DNA of 64,000 nucleotides from Gammaproteobacteria bacterium. GTDB taxonomy: Bacteria > Pseudomonadota > Gammaproteobacteria > Pseudomonadales > Azotimanducaceae. A program made the translations under genes and the position numbers. Below the pieces are notes generated by a model. The model did no database searches. It was not told where the DNA came from and saw only the letters and a list, made by a program, of their open reading frames with translations. This document shows, piece by piece, positions 28,501 through 35,676 of the stretch (positions are counted from its first letter, which is position 1; each line of letters begins with the position of its first letter). The stretch covers positions 60,240 to 124,239 of the forward strand of contig VXPO01000093.1 of NCBI GenBank assembly GCA_009839505.1, read 5' to 3'.

Positions 28501-28515
28501 CCCACGGGCGAGTAA
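22537..28515 (+). CDS. pulA: Giant pullulanase lipoprotein (GH13, type I) with six C-terminal repeat modules
   Basis: 1992 residues. The start at ATG 22537 gives a lipoprotein leader ending FLATGC, so the enzyme is membrane-anchored. In order: a pullulanase-associated starch-binding domain (near residues 85-190), further N-terminal modules including a CBM48-like region (SSSVWAPTAQDVKL), then the GH13 core with the pullulanase motif FNWGYDP, VVLDVVYNHTS, nucleophile Asp754 in GFRFDW, acid/base Glu783 in YGEGW and Asp878 in SVHDN. After residue 1145 come six copies of a 100-residue module with the core RGSLNGWGTDNP...GDHLFKVASEDWATVNLG, starting near 25981, 26317, 26674, 27496, 27853 and 28180. 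A different beta-sandwich, probably carbohydrate-binding, interrupts them at 27028-27480. The enzyme debranches alpha-1,6 links for the downstream receptor and importer. Confidence 0.9.
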   Translation: MRLGPARILGLAIIFVSFLATGCGGGSGAGGDQSPLVVCDDDEILLDNGQCGPKPVLVCEAPEVAVDGRCIIPDKPTPKYTPGPNEAVIYYNRRDKNFDGWVLHLWNNGCEAGSWDPERITLRGPGGDADYSYEGTGTSWPDGPPPNYPHYLDGDVDPIYGAYWVLQLQPDAVCGNFIIHGLAGAPQTVDLRINFSEDTSNPYRNMYWVVVDSTLAEGELREARAAAEPICINDVCEEYEAPPLAIEDQAAHWIDADTIAWNRTLADVELYASLDGTLTVEAQGEGEAAVGVVTGGDLAAMLSTTALTEAQQARFPHLADYEAYALNLDVDRVKSLLTHQLWIVGTDAEGNQVGTQLQLSGVLDHLYTRGSDDADEATLGPVYDGGSISSSVWAPTAQDVKLVIYDQRPDGRLAYEGESAMSLDDDTGIWSASGGRDDWDRKYYRFLVTAYHPSEGKVLRREARDPYSVSAFTGSLMSQFVDLDDADLKPSGWDGHSVPDATAPEGAIIYEGHVRDFSARDSSTPEAHRGKFLAFTATGSVPVSHLERLAQAGVTHFHVLPAFDVRSIPEDPASQVNLDNAIFELCRLDDSNKELCPGDVRDETAIIDKLSGFDPATDEARRLIDTIRDIDGFNWGYDPVLYNVPEGSYSTDPAGPARILEMRAMHQALHGMGLRVVLDVVYNHTSDEGADGSFSVYDRIVPGYYYRRNPTTGDVERASCCSDTAAEHAMMAKFIADSAVFWATHYKVDGFRFDWMSLHPKAVMEDVLAAVRAVDPDTYVYGEGWAPGIGTAPEVFELSTQANLAGTGIGTFNDRMRDRLRDLSISKEGDLTRVRAGLAGNLADFQLLLDSGVTIAAGSDGGYTADPQESVNYASVHDNMTLWDELNRGGVLPTGTESSGDRARMAAQAQSLVLLSQGVPFVHMGGDILRSKSLSHNSYNAGDWFNTVDFTLADNNWNVGLPPEGPPDADVLAAIEDINADPTADDIAASLAMFEEFASIAQGSPLFSLESAEEVIDRVGFHNVGREAQSNLIAMSIDDGVGVVTNTQDTERADLDPDHDAIVVVFNGASQAQSVTIRTATGFALHGVQQASRDAVVQGASFEADMDGNGTFTVPALTTAVFVKAQGEMQGTGLSAFVTSGFEPPVPYGDTAIYLRGQFNGWGTGNQLTYLGGGSYEGFVSLDAGDYLFKVASADWSTVDIAAPEGQGAITVGVPATLSAVPQLPNLSISVPAGGEYRFVLDALNAGAPVLTVTNARTFPTEVFVRGSLNGWGTDDPLVYVGQGNYQATIAVEAGDHLFKVASSDWATVDLSAPGEGSVPIELNTATALSGPRNPNFAITIPTTGEYLFTVSAAGFTSDDEGQRGATLWVAADDPYSDPGVFLRGSLNGWGTDNPMTFADRARYRTTIDLDAGDYLFKFASEDWSTIDIGALDTNVIEVGVPTPLDGAGRAPNLMTTIAEADSYTFTLDVRTGVPVVTLLKSADVPPDPINAEPVLVEPLDFQDTGGYEFEDDAMIVTMVVADPNDAANFAARSTRGAGAATDAGTIHRPGGAIAFSEDDNHLAVDVYTDSGAGTVALSVGSGDAAASVLTATAEYTGSGAWETLYFDFSAFVAGTVYDWLKIVFDHGVAGDGGDWYWDNVRVSGPPPGVAPPYGATAVYVRGSMNGWGTDNALTYIGRGVYQLDLAVEPQDDGSDHLFKIASEDWSTVNFGAQSEGDTVVTLEAERTLAVTNHNLTLAVAASANYRFRVDASDPAAPILTVSDLAAAPYGHGTDQSLVYIRGAFNAWGTDNEARYAGANVYEAVIVIEPGDYEFKVATEDWATVNLGGGSTNTVTIGTGFDDLADGGANLALAVAEANEYLFTLDASAATPTLWVAPFKPFGTTEVFVRGSINGWGTDNPVVFKGGARYAVHIAVEAGDHQFKVASEDWATVNLGAASGASAQVSPGETYNDLAQGGDNLAITIDAAGTYRFRVDGSRNVPPALVVEPTGE

Positions 28516-28530
28516 GAGGAGCAAGTTGAG

Positions 28531-31494
28531 ATGAACGATCGCAAACGAGTTCCATTCATCACCATCTTGCTGGCGTGGGGCGCCCTTGCGCTTCCGGCAG
28601 CCGCACAGGAGTCCGCCGCGGACGAGTCGGAGGCCGACGACGAAGGCGGGATCGAGGAGGTGGTCGTCACGGGTTTCCGCAGCTCGCTCATGAGTTCCAT
28701 CCAGAGCAAGCGGAATGCGGACTCCATCGTCGAAGTGATCACCGCGGAGGACATCGGCGGTCTGCCGGACTTCTCCATCGCCGACAGCCTGTCGCGCGTC
28801 GCAGGGATCACCACCACCCGCTCAGGCGGCCAGGCTTCCGACATCCAGATCCGCGGCCTCGGCGACGAGTTCGTGTTCGCGACCATGAAGGGCCGGGAAC
28901 AGGTCTCGCCTCACCTCAGGCGCACCATCGAGTTCAACCAGTACCCATCGGAACTCATCAACCGGGTGACCATCAACAAGACTCCCAAGGCCTCGCTGAT
29001 CGAAGGCGGCGTCGCGGGCACCGTGGATCTCGACATCGTCAATCCGCTGGACAACCGCCAGAAGCGCCGTCTGGCCGCGAGTCTCCGGCGCACCTTCAAC
29101 GACCGCGCGGCGGACGTGTACGGCTCCGACGAGAGCGGCTACCGGTTGACGCTGTCGTGGCAGGAGAAGCTCCTCGACGACACCTTGGGACTGTCCCTGG
29201 GTTACAGCAGATTGTCCCAGCCGAGCGCGACCGTGCAGTTTCACGCCGACACGCCAGGACGGGCGCGGGACATCTATCCGGTGACGGAAGACGAGATCTA
29301 CGCACCCCAGACCATCCAGTTCTACCAGATCGGCGGTCTCGAGGTGCGCGATGCCTACATCGGCTCCATGCAGATCCAGCCGGACGACCGGCTGTCGATC
29401 CAAGGGGATGTCTTCTACACCGAATTCAGCACCGACACGTCGCGCGACGGTGTCTCGCTTCAAGGGTCGGCTAGCTACTCCATCGCCAATCCACGCCTGG
29501 TCGACGGCAACTACCTGGTGGGCGCGCAGTTCTACGACGGCACGAACATCTTCGTGGTGGCCGGCGACACCAGCGACGACGACGACGTGCTGTCGTCGGG
29601 TCTCAACGTCGAGTGGACGGAGGGGACTTGGTCCGTCGCCTTCGACTATTCGCACTCGTCCGCGTCGGGCTTCCAGGCGGACGGCTACCACTACGCCAAC
29701 GTCTACCGCCAGTGCACGGCGGAGGATCCGGTTTGCACGCGCACGGGGTACACCCGGGAGAATGGCCAGGTGCATTGGCAGGGCGACGGGTTGAAGCTCC
29801 CCAACATCGCGTTCAGCGAACGCTTGGACGACTTCGACACCCTGCGCATGACCCAGTACGGCAAGTACCCGCGGCTCTCCGAGGACAAGGTTTCCGCGGG
29901 CAAGATCGACTTCGAGATCGATCTCGACCGGGGCATAGTCGAAGTGCTGCGGTTCGGCGTTCGGTCTTCCTGGCGGAACTACACCTACGGCCGGCAGGTG
30001 TTCCAGTACGGGCCCGGCTCCGGCTACGTCCACGACGTCGACATGCCCATAACCGCGTCGACCGGCGACGTGGTCTGCTGGGGCGGGGACTACTCCCACT
30101 TCCCCTGCTTCATCTCGTTCGACGCGGAGGCCATCCTGCGCCAGGCCGTGGGCGAGAGACGGGTGCTGCAGTGCGACCCGCAGGCGGTCTACAACTGCGA
30201 GGCGGACCAGCTCGGTCCGGACGGACGCCCGCTGCCTCGGTCGACGGCGACCATCGCCCGCTGGGGACTGAACAACCGCTCGGCCTGGTCCGTGCGCCAA
30301 CGCGGCGATGTGTCCGAAGACGTCCTGGCCTACTACGTCGAGGTGGACATCGCGCTCGAGGTTATGGCCCGCGCGTTGTCGGGCAACGTCGGGGTCAGGA
30401 TGGTCGGCACCGACCAGGCATCCGTCGGCATCTACGACGTTTTCGGCGACCCCGCGTTGAACGCCGCGCAGATCTGCGACGACGACGGGCGATGCCGCAC
30501 CAACTTCGCCTACGTGGGCTTCGGCGACCAGTACTCGAAGGCATTCCCGTCGCTCAACCTGACCTACGAGCTGACGGCCGACGACTATCTCCGCTTCGGC
30601 GCCGCCAGGGTGATGTCACGCCCGCCCATCAACCGCCTGTCCAGCGACCAGCCCGTGGACGGCGGCGGCGGCAACTTCATCGACGATTCGACGGCGTCCG
30701 AGGGCTACGTGACGTTCAACTTCTCGAACACGAACTCGCCGTTCCTGCGACCCTTCGAGGCGGTGCAGGTCGACTTCTCCTTCGAACACTACTTCGGAGA
30801 CGCCGGCCTGTTCGCGGTCGCCGCCTACCACAAGGACATCAAGTCCTTCATCCAGGAGCTGTCGGTTCCGGAGTTCGATTTCCGCGCCAACGGCTTCGTC
30901 ATTCCCGAGACCTACGAGGCAGTGGTGCTCGACGAGGAATCCGGCGGGGCGGTGGTGACCCCCGTGGAGGTGCGCGACGGTTCGTACACGTTCGCCATCA
31001 ACAACAAGGAGGGGGGCTACATCCAGGGCGTCGAGCTGTCCTGGACCCAGACGTTGGATGCTTGGCTTCCGGACTACCTCGGCGGCTTCGGATTCAACGC
31101 CAGCGTGGCGTTCGTGGACAGCGAGATCACCGTCGACAATCCCTTCTCCCAGTCGCCCAGCCCCACGTTCCCGTATCCGGGACTGGCCGACCGCTCCGGC
31201 AACCTGACGGTGTTCTACGAGCGCGGCGGTTTGGAGGCCAGGCTAGGCGCCAACTACCAGAGCGCCAAGGTCAGCAGTTTCGGCGTCGCCTTCGCCAAGG
31301 ACACGGTGTTCGACGAGGAGATCAAGATCGACGCGCAGATCTCGTACGCATTCGACAACGGCATCGACATTCTCCTGCAGGCCTACAACCTGACCGACGA
31401 ACCCAACCGCAGCTACTGGGGCGAGGAATACCTGACCGGCTACGTGCAGAACTTCGGTCGGGAGATCTACCTGGGGTTGGACTACTCGTTCTGA
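28531..31494 (+). CDS. TonB-dependent outer-membrane receptor for alpha-glucans
   Basis: 987 residues with a signal peptide (ITILLAWGALALPAAA), a TonB-box-like EEVVVTGFR, a plug domain (VEVITAEDIGGLPDFSIAD, IQIRGLGDEF) and a long beta-barrel ending in YLGLDYSF, with a C-terminal aromatic residue as expected for barrel assembly. It belongs to the Caulobacter/Xanthomonas-type receptor family that imports oligosaccharides. It starts 15 nt after the pullulanase stop with AAGAGGAGCAAG upstream, so released maltodextrins should be taken into the periplasm by this protein. Substrate is inferred from the operon. Confidence 0.92.
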   Translation: MNDRKRVPFITILLAWGALALPAAAQESAADESEADDEGGIEEVVVTGFRSSLMSSIQSKRNADSIVEVITAEDIGGLPDFSIADSLSRVAGITTTRSGGQASDIQIRGLGDEFVFATMKGREQVSPHLRRTIEFNQYPSELINRVTINKTPKASLIEGGVAGTVDLDIVNPLDNRQKRRLAASLRRTFNDRAADVYGSDESGYRLTLSWQEKLLDDTLGLSLGYSRLSQPSATVQFHADTPGRARDIYPVTEDEIYAPQTIQFYQIGGLEVRDAYIGSMQIQPDDRLSIQGDVFYTEFSTDTSRDGVSLQGSASYSIANPRLVDGNYLVGAQFYDGTNIFVVAGDTSDDDDVLSSGLNVEWTEGTWSVAFDYSHSSASGFQADGYHYANVYRQCTAEDPVCTRTGYTRENGQVHWQGDGLKLPNIAFSERLDDFDTLRMTQYGKYPRLSEDKVSAGKIDFEIDLDRGIVEVLRFGVRSSWRNYTYGRQVFQYGPGSGYVHDVDMPITASTGDVVCWGGDYSHFPCFISFDAEAILRQAVGERRVLQCDPQAVYNCEADQLGPDGRPLPRSTATIARWGLNNRSAWSVRQRGDVSEDVLAYYVEVDIALEVMARALSGNVGVRMVGTDQASVGIYDVFGDPALNAAQICDDDGRCRTNFAYVGFGDQYSKAFPSLNLTYELTADDYLRFGAARVMSRPPINRLSSDQPVDGGGGNFIDDSTASEGYVTFNFSNTNSPFLRPFEAVQVDFSFEHYFGDAGLFAVAAYHKDIKSFIQELSVPEFDFRANGFVIPETYEAVVLDEESGGAVVTPVEVRDGSYTFAINNKEGGYIQGVELSWTQTLDAWLPDYLGGFGFNASVAFVDSEITVDNPFSQSPSPTFPYPGLADRSGNLTVFYERGGLEARLGANYQSAKVSSFGVAFAKDTVFDEEIKIDAQISYAFDNGIDILLQAYNLTDEPNRSYWGEEYLTGYVQNFGREIYLGLDYSF

Positions 31495-32912
31495 GCACGA
31501 CGGCAAAGCTCGCGCGAAGAGCACTTGTCGTCTTGGCGGTGCTGACCGGGCCGGTCGGCACCGCGGAGGACCCAAGACCACCGAACGTCGTACTGCTGAT
31601 CGGCGACGACATCGGTTATCCCTACCTGGGATTCATGGGTGACCCGAACGTCGTCACGCCGGCTTCCGATGCGCTGGCCGCGGGCGGTGCGACGTTCTCC
31701 CACGGCCACGTAACGGCACCGTACTGCCGGCCGTCGCTACGCTCCCTGGTCACCGGGCTGCACCCGGTGCAGTACGCGTTGCGTCTCGATGTCCTGATGG
31801 AGCAGCGCAAGCGCGAGGACGGCTTCGACGCCATGCCTTCGGGGGAGCAGGCGCGCTGGCGGGTGCTCGCCCGCGCGGCCGCAATGGCGAGTTTCGACAC
31901 GCTCCCGTCCCTGCTGAGGTCGCGGGGCTACGTCAGTTGGCAGGGTGGCAAATGGTGGGAAGGCGGCTACCACAACGGCCACTTCGATCAGGGCATGACG
32001 CGGCCGTGGGACATGTCGCTGTTCGGCACCGATGGCTTTTTCGAAGAGACGATGGGCAACGACGGCAACCGGCTGGTCCGCGAGACCATGGAACCGCTTT
32101 TCGACTTCATTCGCGGGCATGGCGACCAGCCCATGTTCATCTGGTTCGGACCGCAGTTGCCGCACACCCCCTTCGACGCCCCGTTCACGTTCCGCAAGTA
32201 CTATGCCCACAAGCCGCTGTCGGAATCGGCGAAGCTCTACTATGCGAACGTCTCCTGGTGGGATGACGGCGTGGGTCGCCTGGTGGATTTCATCGAGGGG
32301 CAGGGGCTCTACGAAGACACCCTGTTCGTCTACGTCGGCGACAACGGCTGGGAGCAGGACGCCACGGTGGAATACAAGCAGCCGCACTCGACCTACCGCA
32401 ACGACTCGCTGTTCGCGACAGGTGGCCTCAAGGGCAAGGGCGGTCTGCACGATCTCTCGGTGCGCTCGCCGATCATCTTCCACTGGCACGGACGACTGCC
32501 GCCGTCCTTCAACGACACCAGCCTGGTGTCGTCGCTCGACATCGTCCCGACCGTGCTGGATTTCGCGGATGTGGAGATTCCGGCGGAACTGCCCGGTCTG
32601 TCCCTGCGGCCGCTGCTCGAAGGCGGCGGAGACATCCGCGAACGAACGGCGATCGTCGGCTACTCGGACAACCGGCGGTCGCTGACGAACGTCATGGGGG
32701 AGCCGGCGGAGGGCTACTATGTACGTACCCATCGGTGGCACTTCATCTTCTATGCCGACACGGGGGAGACGATCCTCTACGACGTGACCGAGGATCCGCG
32801 CGGCGCAGCGAACCTGACCCAGGACCACCCTGAACTCGTGGTCCGTTTCAAGGCGATGATCGAGAACTGGAAACGCGGGATGGGCATGACGGAACGCGTG
32901 GCTATCCATTGA
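31491..32912 (+). CDS. Periplasmic sulfatase of the alpha-glucan operon, probable CTG start
   Basis: 473 residues of the alkaline phosphatase-like sulfatase family: VVLLIGDDIGYPYLGFMG carries the metal aspartates, and the modifiable cysteine lies in YCRPSLRSLVTG. The standard CXPXR core has Leu at the Arg position, with Arg one residue later; T and G keep their spacing. No ATG, GTG or TTG lies near the expected start. CTG at 31491, overlapping the receptor stop as CTGA, yields a signal peptide (TTAKLARRALVVLAVLTGPVGTA). The gene ends TGATG into the binding-protein gene. Position between receptor and importer implies removal of sulfate from the imported glycan. Fold and export are clear; the substrate is inferred. 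Confidence 0.8.
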   Translation: MSTTAKLARRALVVLAVLTGPVGTAEDPRPPNVVLLIGDDIGYPYLGFMGDPNVVTPASDALAAGGATFSHGHVTAPYCRPSLRSLVTGLHPVQYALRLDVLMEQRKREDGFDAMPSGEQARWRVLARAAAMASFDTLPSLLRSRGYVSWQGGKWWEGGYHNGHFDQGMTRPWDMSLFGTDGFFEETMGNDGNRLVRETMEPLFDFIRGHGDQPMFIWFGPQLPHTPFDAPFTFRKYYAHKPLSESAKLYYANVSWWDDGVGRLVDFIEGQGLYEDTLFVYVGDNGWEQDATVEYKQPHSTYRNDSLFATGGLKGKGGLHDLSVRSPIIFHWHGRLPPSFNDTSLVSSLDIVPTVLDFADVEIPAELPGLSLRPLLEGGGDIRERTAIVGYSDNRRSLTNVMGEPAEGYYVRTHRWHFIFYADTGETILYDVTEDPRGAANLTQDHPELVVRFKAMIENWKRGMGMTERVAIH

Positions 32913-34168
32913 TGCCGAGGTTGCGGGCGCACGTTCTGGCACCTTGGGCGTTTGCCTTGGTCGGGCCCGCCACCACCGCCGTCGCCGAAGAAAGCGTGAC
33001 TCCGCGCAACATCGAGGTCTGGTATTCGTACACGGCGGATACCCGCGAGGAGGCGGTGTTCGTCGACGCGGTGCAGTCGTTCCGGGATGCGCATCCGCAC
33101 CTCGTGATCAACGCCGAGCGCATCCCGTACGTCGAGAACGTCGCCCAGTTCATCACCGCCTCCCAGGGCGGCGAGGCCCCCGATCTCATCCGCATCTCCC
33201 ACGACGATGTCGGCCGGATCGGCTACGTCCGCATCGAGGGGCTGCCGCTGCTCGAGGACTTGCGCCATCACCTGACGCCGGCCGAGCGGGTCGCCTTCGA
33301 TCCGCGCGGCCTCCACGCCATGCGCTACCAGAACGCGCTCTATGGAATCCCGTCCACGCAGAGCTGCCTGGCGCTCATCTACAACCGCAAGCTGTTCGAT
33401 GCCGCGGGCGAACGCTATCCCCGGGACGACTGGACCACCGACGATCTCCTTGGCGCGGCCCGGCGTCTGACCGACGGCGACCTGCATGGCATGGCCATAC
33501 CGGTCAAGACCTCCTACTGGTGGTTCGGCTTCCAGACGGGTTTCGGTGGAGCGTTGTTCGATTCCGAGGACAACCCGACGCTGGATTCCTCGGGCTCCGC
33601 GGCCGCGCTGGCGTTCTTCCAGGGACTGGAGAAGGAACATGGCGTGACACCGCGGGGCATCACGCCGGAGAGCATGAAGACCCGTTTCAGCCAGGATCGC
33701 GTGGCGATGATCCTGGACGGTCCTTGGAACTGGGGTGACTACCTGGATGCGGGTGTCGATATCGGCATCGCGCTATTGCCCGTGGTCGCCGAGACAGGCC
33801 TTCGCATGGCTCCCCAGCTCAGCTACCACGGTTGGGCGGTCTCCAAGCAGAGCCACGTCAAGGTGGAAGCCGTCGACCTCGCGCTCTGGCTGACCTCGGC
33901 CGAGGTGCAGCGCCGATTCACCGAGGCGACGTATTCACCGCCGACACACTTGGGACTGGCGTCGGATCCGTCGACGTTCGACGACCTCGCTGCGCGTGGC
34001 TTCCTCCGTCAAGCAGGCGAGTGCGTGCCGGCGCCGACCATCCGTGGGGTAGCGCTTATCTTCGAGCCGCTCGACACCGCGTTGCAGCTCGTCTACGAAG
34101 GCGAGATGCAACCCGCGGAGGCGTTGGCCGCGGCGAACGTCGAACTCGCCTCCAAGATGCGCCAGTGA
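32912..34168 (+). CDS. malE: ABC transporter sugar-binding protein, MalE-like
   Basis: 418 residues from ATG 32912 (TGATG overlap with the sulfatase), or one more from TTG 32909. A signal peptide (HVLAPWAFALVGPATTAVA) precedes a family 1 solute-binding fold: EVWYSYTADTREE, a helical FVDAVQSFRDAHP, GEAPDLIRI, YGIPSTQSCLALIYNRKL, and FSQDRVAMILDGPWNW, the typical sugar-contacting helix. It delivers maltodextrins to the MalF/G/K genes that follow, and its TGA overlaps the GTG of malF. The maltodextrin specificity comes from context. Confidence 0.88.
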   Translation: MPRLRAHVLAPWAFALVGPATTAVAEESVTPRNIEVWYSYTADTREEAVFVDAVQSFRDAHPHLVINAERIPYVENVAQFITASQGGEAPDLIRISHDDVGRIGYVRIEGLPLLEDLRHHLTPAERVAFDPRGLHAMRYQNALYGIPSTQSCLALIYNRKLFDAAGERYPRDDWTTDDLLGAARRLTDGDLHGMAIPVKTSYWWFGFQTGFGGALFDSEDNPTLDSSGSAAALAFFQGLEKEHGVTPRGITPESMKTRFSQDRVAMILDGPWNWGDYLDAGVDIGIALLPVVAETGLRMAPQLSYHGWAVSKQSHVKVEAVDLALWLTSAEVQRRFTEATYSPPTHLGLASDPSTFDDLAARGFLRQAGECVPAPTIRGVALIFEPLDTALQLVYEGEMQPAEALAAANVELASKMRQ

Positions 34169-35676
34169 AACCGACGGCGATCTCCCAACGCACCCGCAGG
34201 GTGCGCATCATCGGGGCCCTTGGTGAGATATGCGGGCTAGGCTTGGCCGTGCTCGCGACGGCGGTGGCGGCGGACGAAGCGCCTGCCGTGGTCGTGGGGG
34301 GCGACCTGGGGGAGTACCGCCGGATCCGGATCGACGTCGTACTCGAGGCTTCGGACGAGCGCCAGGCGTTGCAGGTGTGGTTCTCGCGGGCGCCGTTCGA
34401 CAGCTTGGAGGAAGCGGAACTGCACTCCACGATCCGGATCGGCGACACCTCGACATTGCCGCGAACGCCCATCGCCCAGGCGTACGACGCCTGCTGGAGC
34501 GACGGGGCGCCGGTTCATCGCGATGCCTCGGGTGTCCCGGTCCTAAACCCGGGTGCCTTGGACGTCTCCTGCGACTTGCCCGGCATGCTGCCGGGGATCG
34601 ATCACTGGATTGCCGTGGTGGCGGTTGATGCGGGTGGTGAGCCGCTGCACCCGATCGTGTCGATCGTGGGTCGAACCGATGCTGCCGATCAGCGGACCCC
34701 GCCGCCGGACACGCGGCCGGTGCTGTTCGCCTTGGGCGCCATCGTGCTGTCGCTTGCGGTTCTGCTCGGCTATCTGCGCTGGTGGGACGCCTCGCAGGGG
34801 CGACGCGGGGCTCGGCTCGCGCATCTCTACGTCGCACCGGCGGTGATCGCGTTGGCGGTGCTGACCTTCTACCCGGTGGCCTACGGCATCTGGCTGTCGT
34901 TCACCGACGCCCACCAGTCGCACCTCGGAGAGCAGAGCTGGGTTGGATTGGCGAACTTCGGAACGATCCTCGCCAGTCCCGGCGTCGGACGGGTCTCGCT
35001 TTTCACGTTGGTGTGGTCGCTGGCCAACGTCTCCATGCACGTCTGCCTCGGACTGCTCATCGCAACAGCCCTCAATCGACCCGGTTTGAAGGGACGGACC
35101 GTGTATCGCACCCTGTTGTTGCTGCCCTGGGCGATTCCCGGCTACATCTCGGTGCTCGCCTGGCGCGGCATGCTGGAGCCCGACGGCCTGCTGAACGCCG
35201 TTCTCGGGACCGACCTCGACTGGCTGACCCAGCCGGGCGCGGCGCGCACGCTGGTGATCCTGGTGAACATCTGGCTAGGCGTGCCGTTCATGATGATGGC
35301 CATGTCGGGTGCCCTGCAAAGCGTGCCGCAGGAAATGATGGAGGCGGCGGAGGTCGACGGCATCGGTCGCTGGCACCAGTTCCGTCATCTGACGCTACCG
35401 AGCCTGAAGAGCGTCGTCGTTCCGTTGTCCCTGCTCGGCTTCATCTGGACGATCAACATGTTCCACGTCATCTACCTGATGACCCGCGGGGCACCCTACG
35501 TCGGTTTCGGTGAACCCGGGGCCACGGACATCCTGATCACCTACGTCTACGACATCGCGTTCGAGTACGGGGACTACGGCGTGGCGGCCGCTTGGTCGGT
35601 GACGATCTTCCTGATCCTGCTCGGGTTCTCGTGGATCTATCTGAAGAGGACCCGGACGCTGGAGGGGATCGGGTGA
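34165..35676 (+). CDS. malF: ABC sugar permease, MalF-like, with an N-terminal periplasmic domain
   Basis: 503 residues from GTG 34165 (GTGA overlap). The C-terminal 290 residues are a normal permease with membrane segments and an EAA loop (EMMEAAEVDGIGRWHQFRHLTLP). Before them lies a signal-like hydrophobic stretch (LGLAVLATAVAA) and about 150 soluble residues with two cysteines (YDACWSDG, DVSCDLPG) that may form a disulfide, then a membrane helix (VLFALGAIVLSLAVLLGYL). E. coli MalF has its periplasmic loop elsewhere, so this extension is unusual. A copy of the dispersed repeat is embedded in the leader codons (IIGALGEICGL). A later start (TTG or GTG just after the repeat) is possible. Confidence 0.85.
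   Translation: MKPTAISQRTRRVRIIGALGEICGLGLAVLATAVAADEAPAVVVGGDLGEYRRIRIDVVLEASDERQALQVWFSRAPFDSLEEAELHSTIRIGDTSTLPRTPIAQAYDACWSDGAPVHRDASGVPVLNPGALDVSCDLPGMLPGIDHWIAVVAVDAGGEPLHPIVSIVGRTDAADQRTPPPDTRPVLFALGAIVLSLAVLLGYLRWWDASQGRRGARLAHLYVAPAVIALAVLTFYPVAYGIWLSFTDAHQSHLGEQSWVGLANFGTILASPGVGRVSLFTLVWSLANVSMHVCLGLLIATALNRPGLKGRTVYRTLLLLPWAIPGYISVLAWRGMLEPDGLLNAVLGTDLDWLTQPGAARTLVILVNIWLGVPFMMMAMSGALQSVPQEMMEAAEVDGIGRWHQFRHLTLPSLKSVVVPLSLLGFIWTINMFHVIYLMTRGAPYVGFGEPGATDILITYVYDIAFEYGDYGVAAAWSVTIFLILLGFSWIYLKRTRTLEGIG
34219..34240 (+). repeat. Dispersed repeat, copy 1 (inside malF leader)
   Basis: Contains TTGGTGAGATATGCGGGCTA exactly. Similarity to the copy at 54552-54585 extends left to 34 nt with one mismatch. 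It lies 50 nt after the malE stop, in the coding sequence of the malF leader. Other copies lie at 54338-54359 (inverted), 54564-54585 and 63813-63832. Confidence 0.85.

Noticed and set aside
25744..28524. A 926-residue open frame on the minus strand across the pullulanase repeats
   Set aside because: It is antisense to a clear multi-domain enzyme, low in complexity and rich in R, H, D and V, as expected of a GC-rich shadow; no motif supports it.
28822..30300. A 492-residue minus-strand frame opposite the TonB receptor
   Set aside because: The receptor has plug and barrel motifs throughout; the antisense frame has none.
29613..31490. Extension of the sulfatase frame back through the receptor gene
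   Set aside because: The upstream residues are Arg-rich frame-shift noise; the signal peptide locates the start at about 31491.
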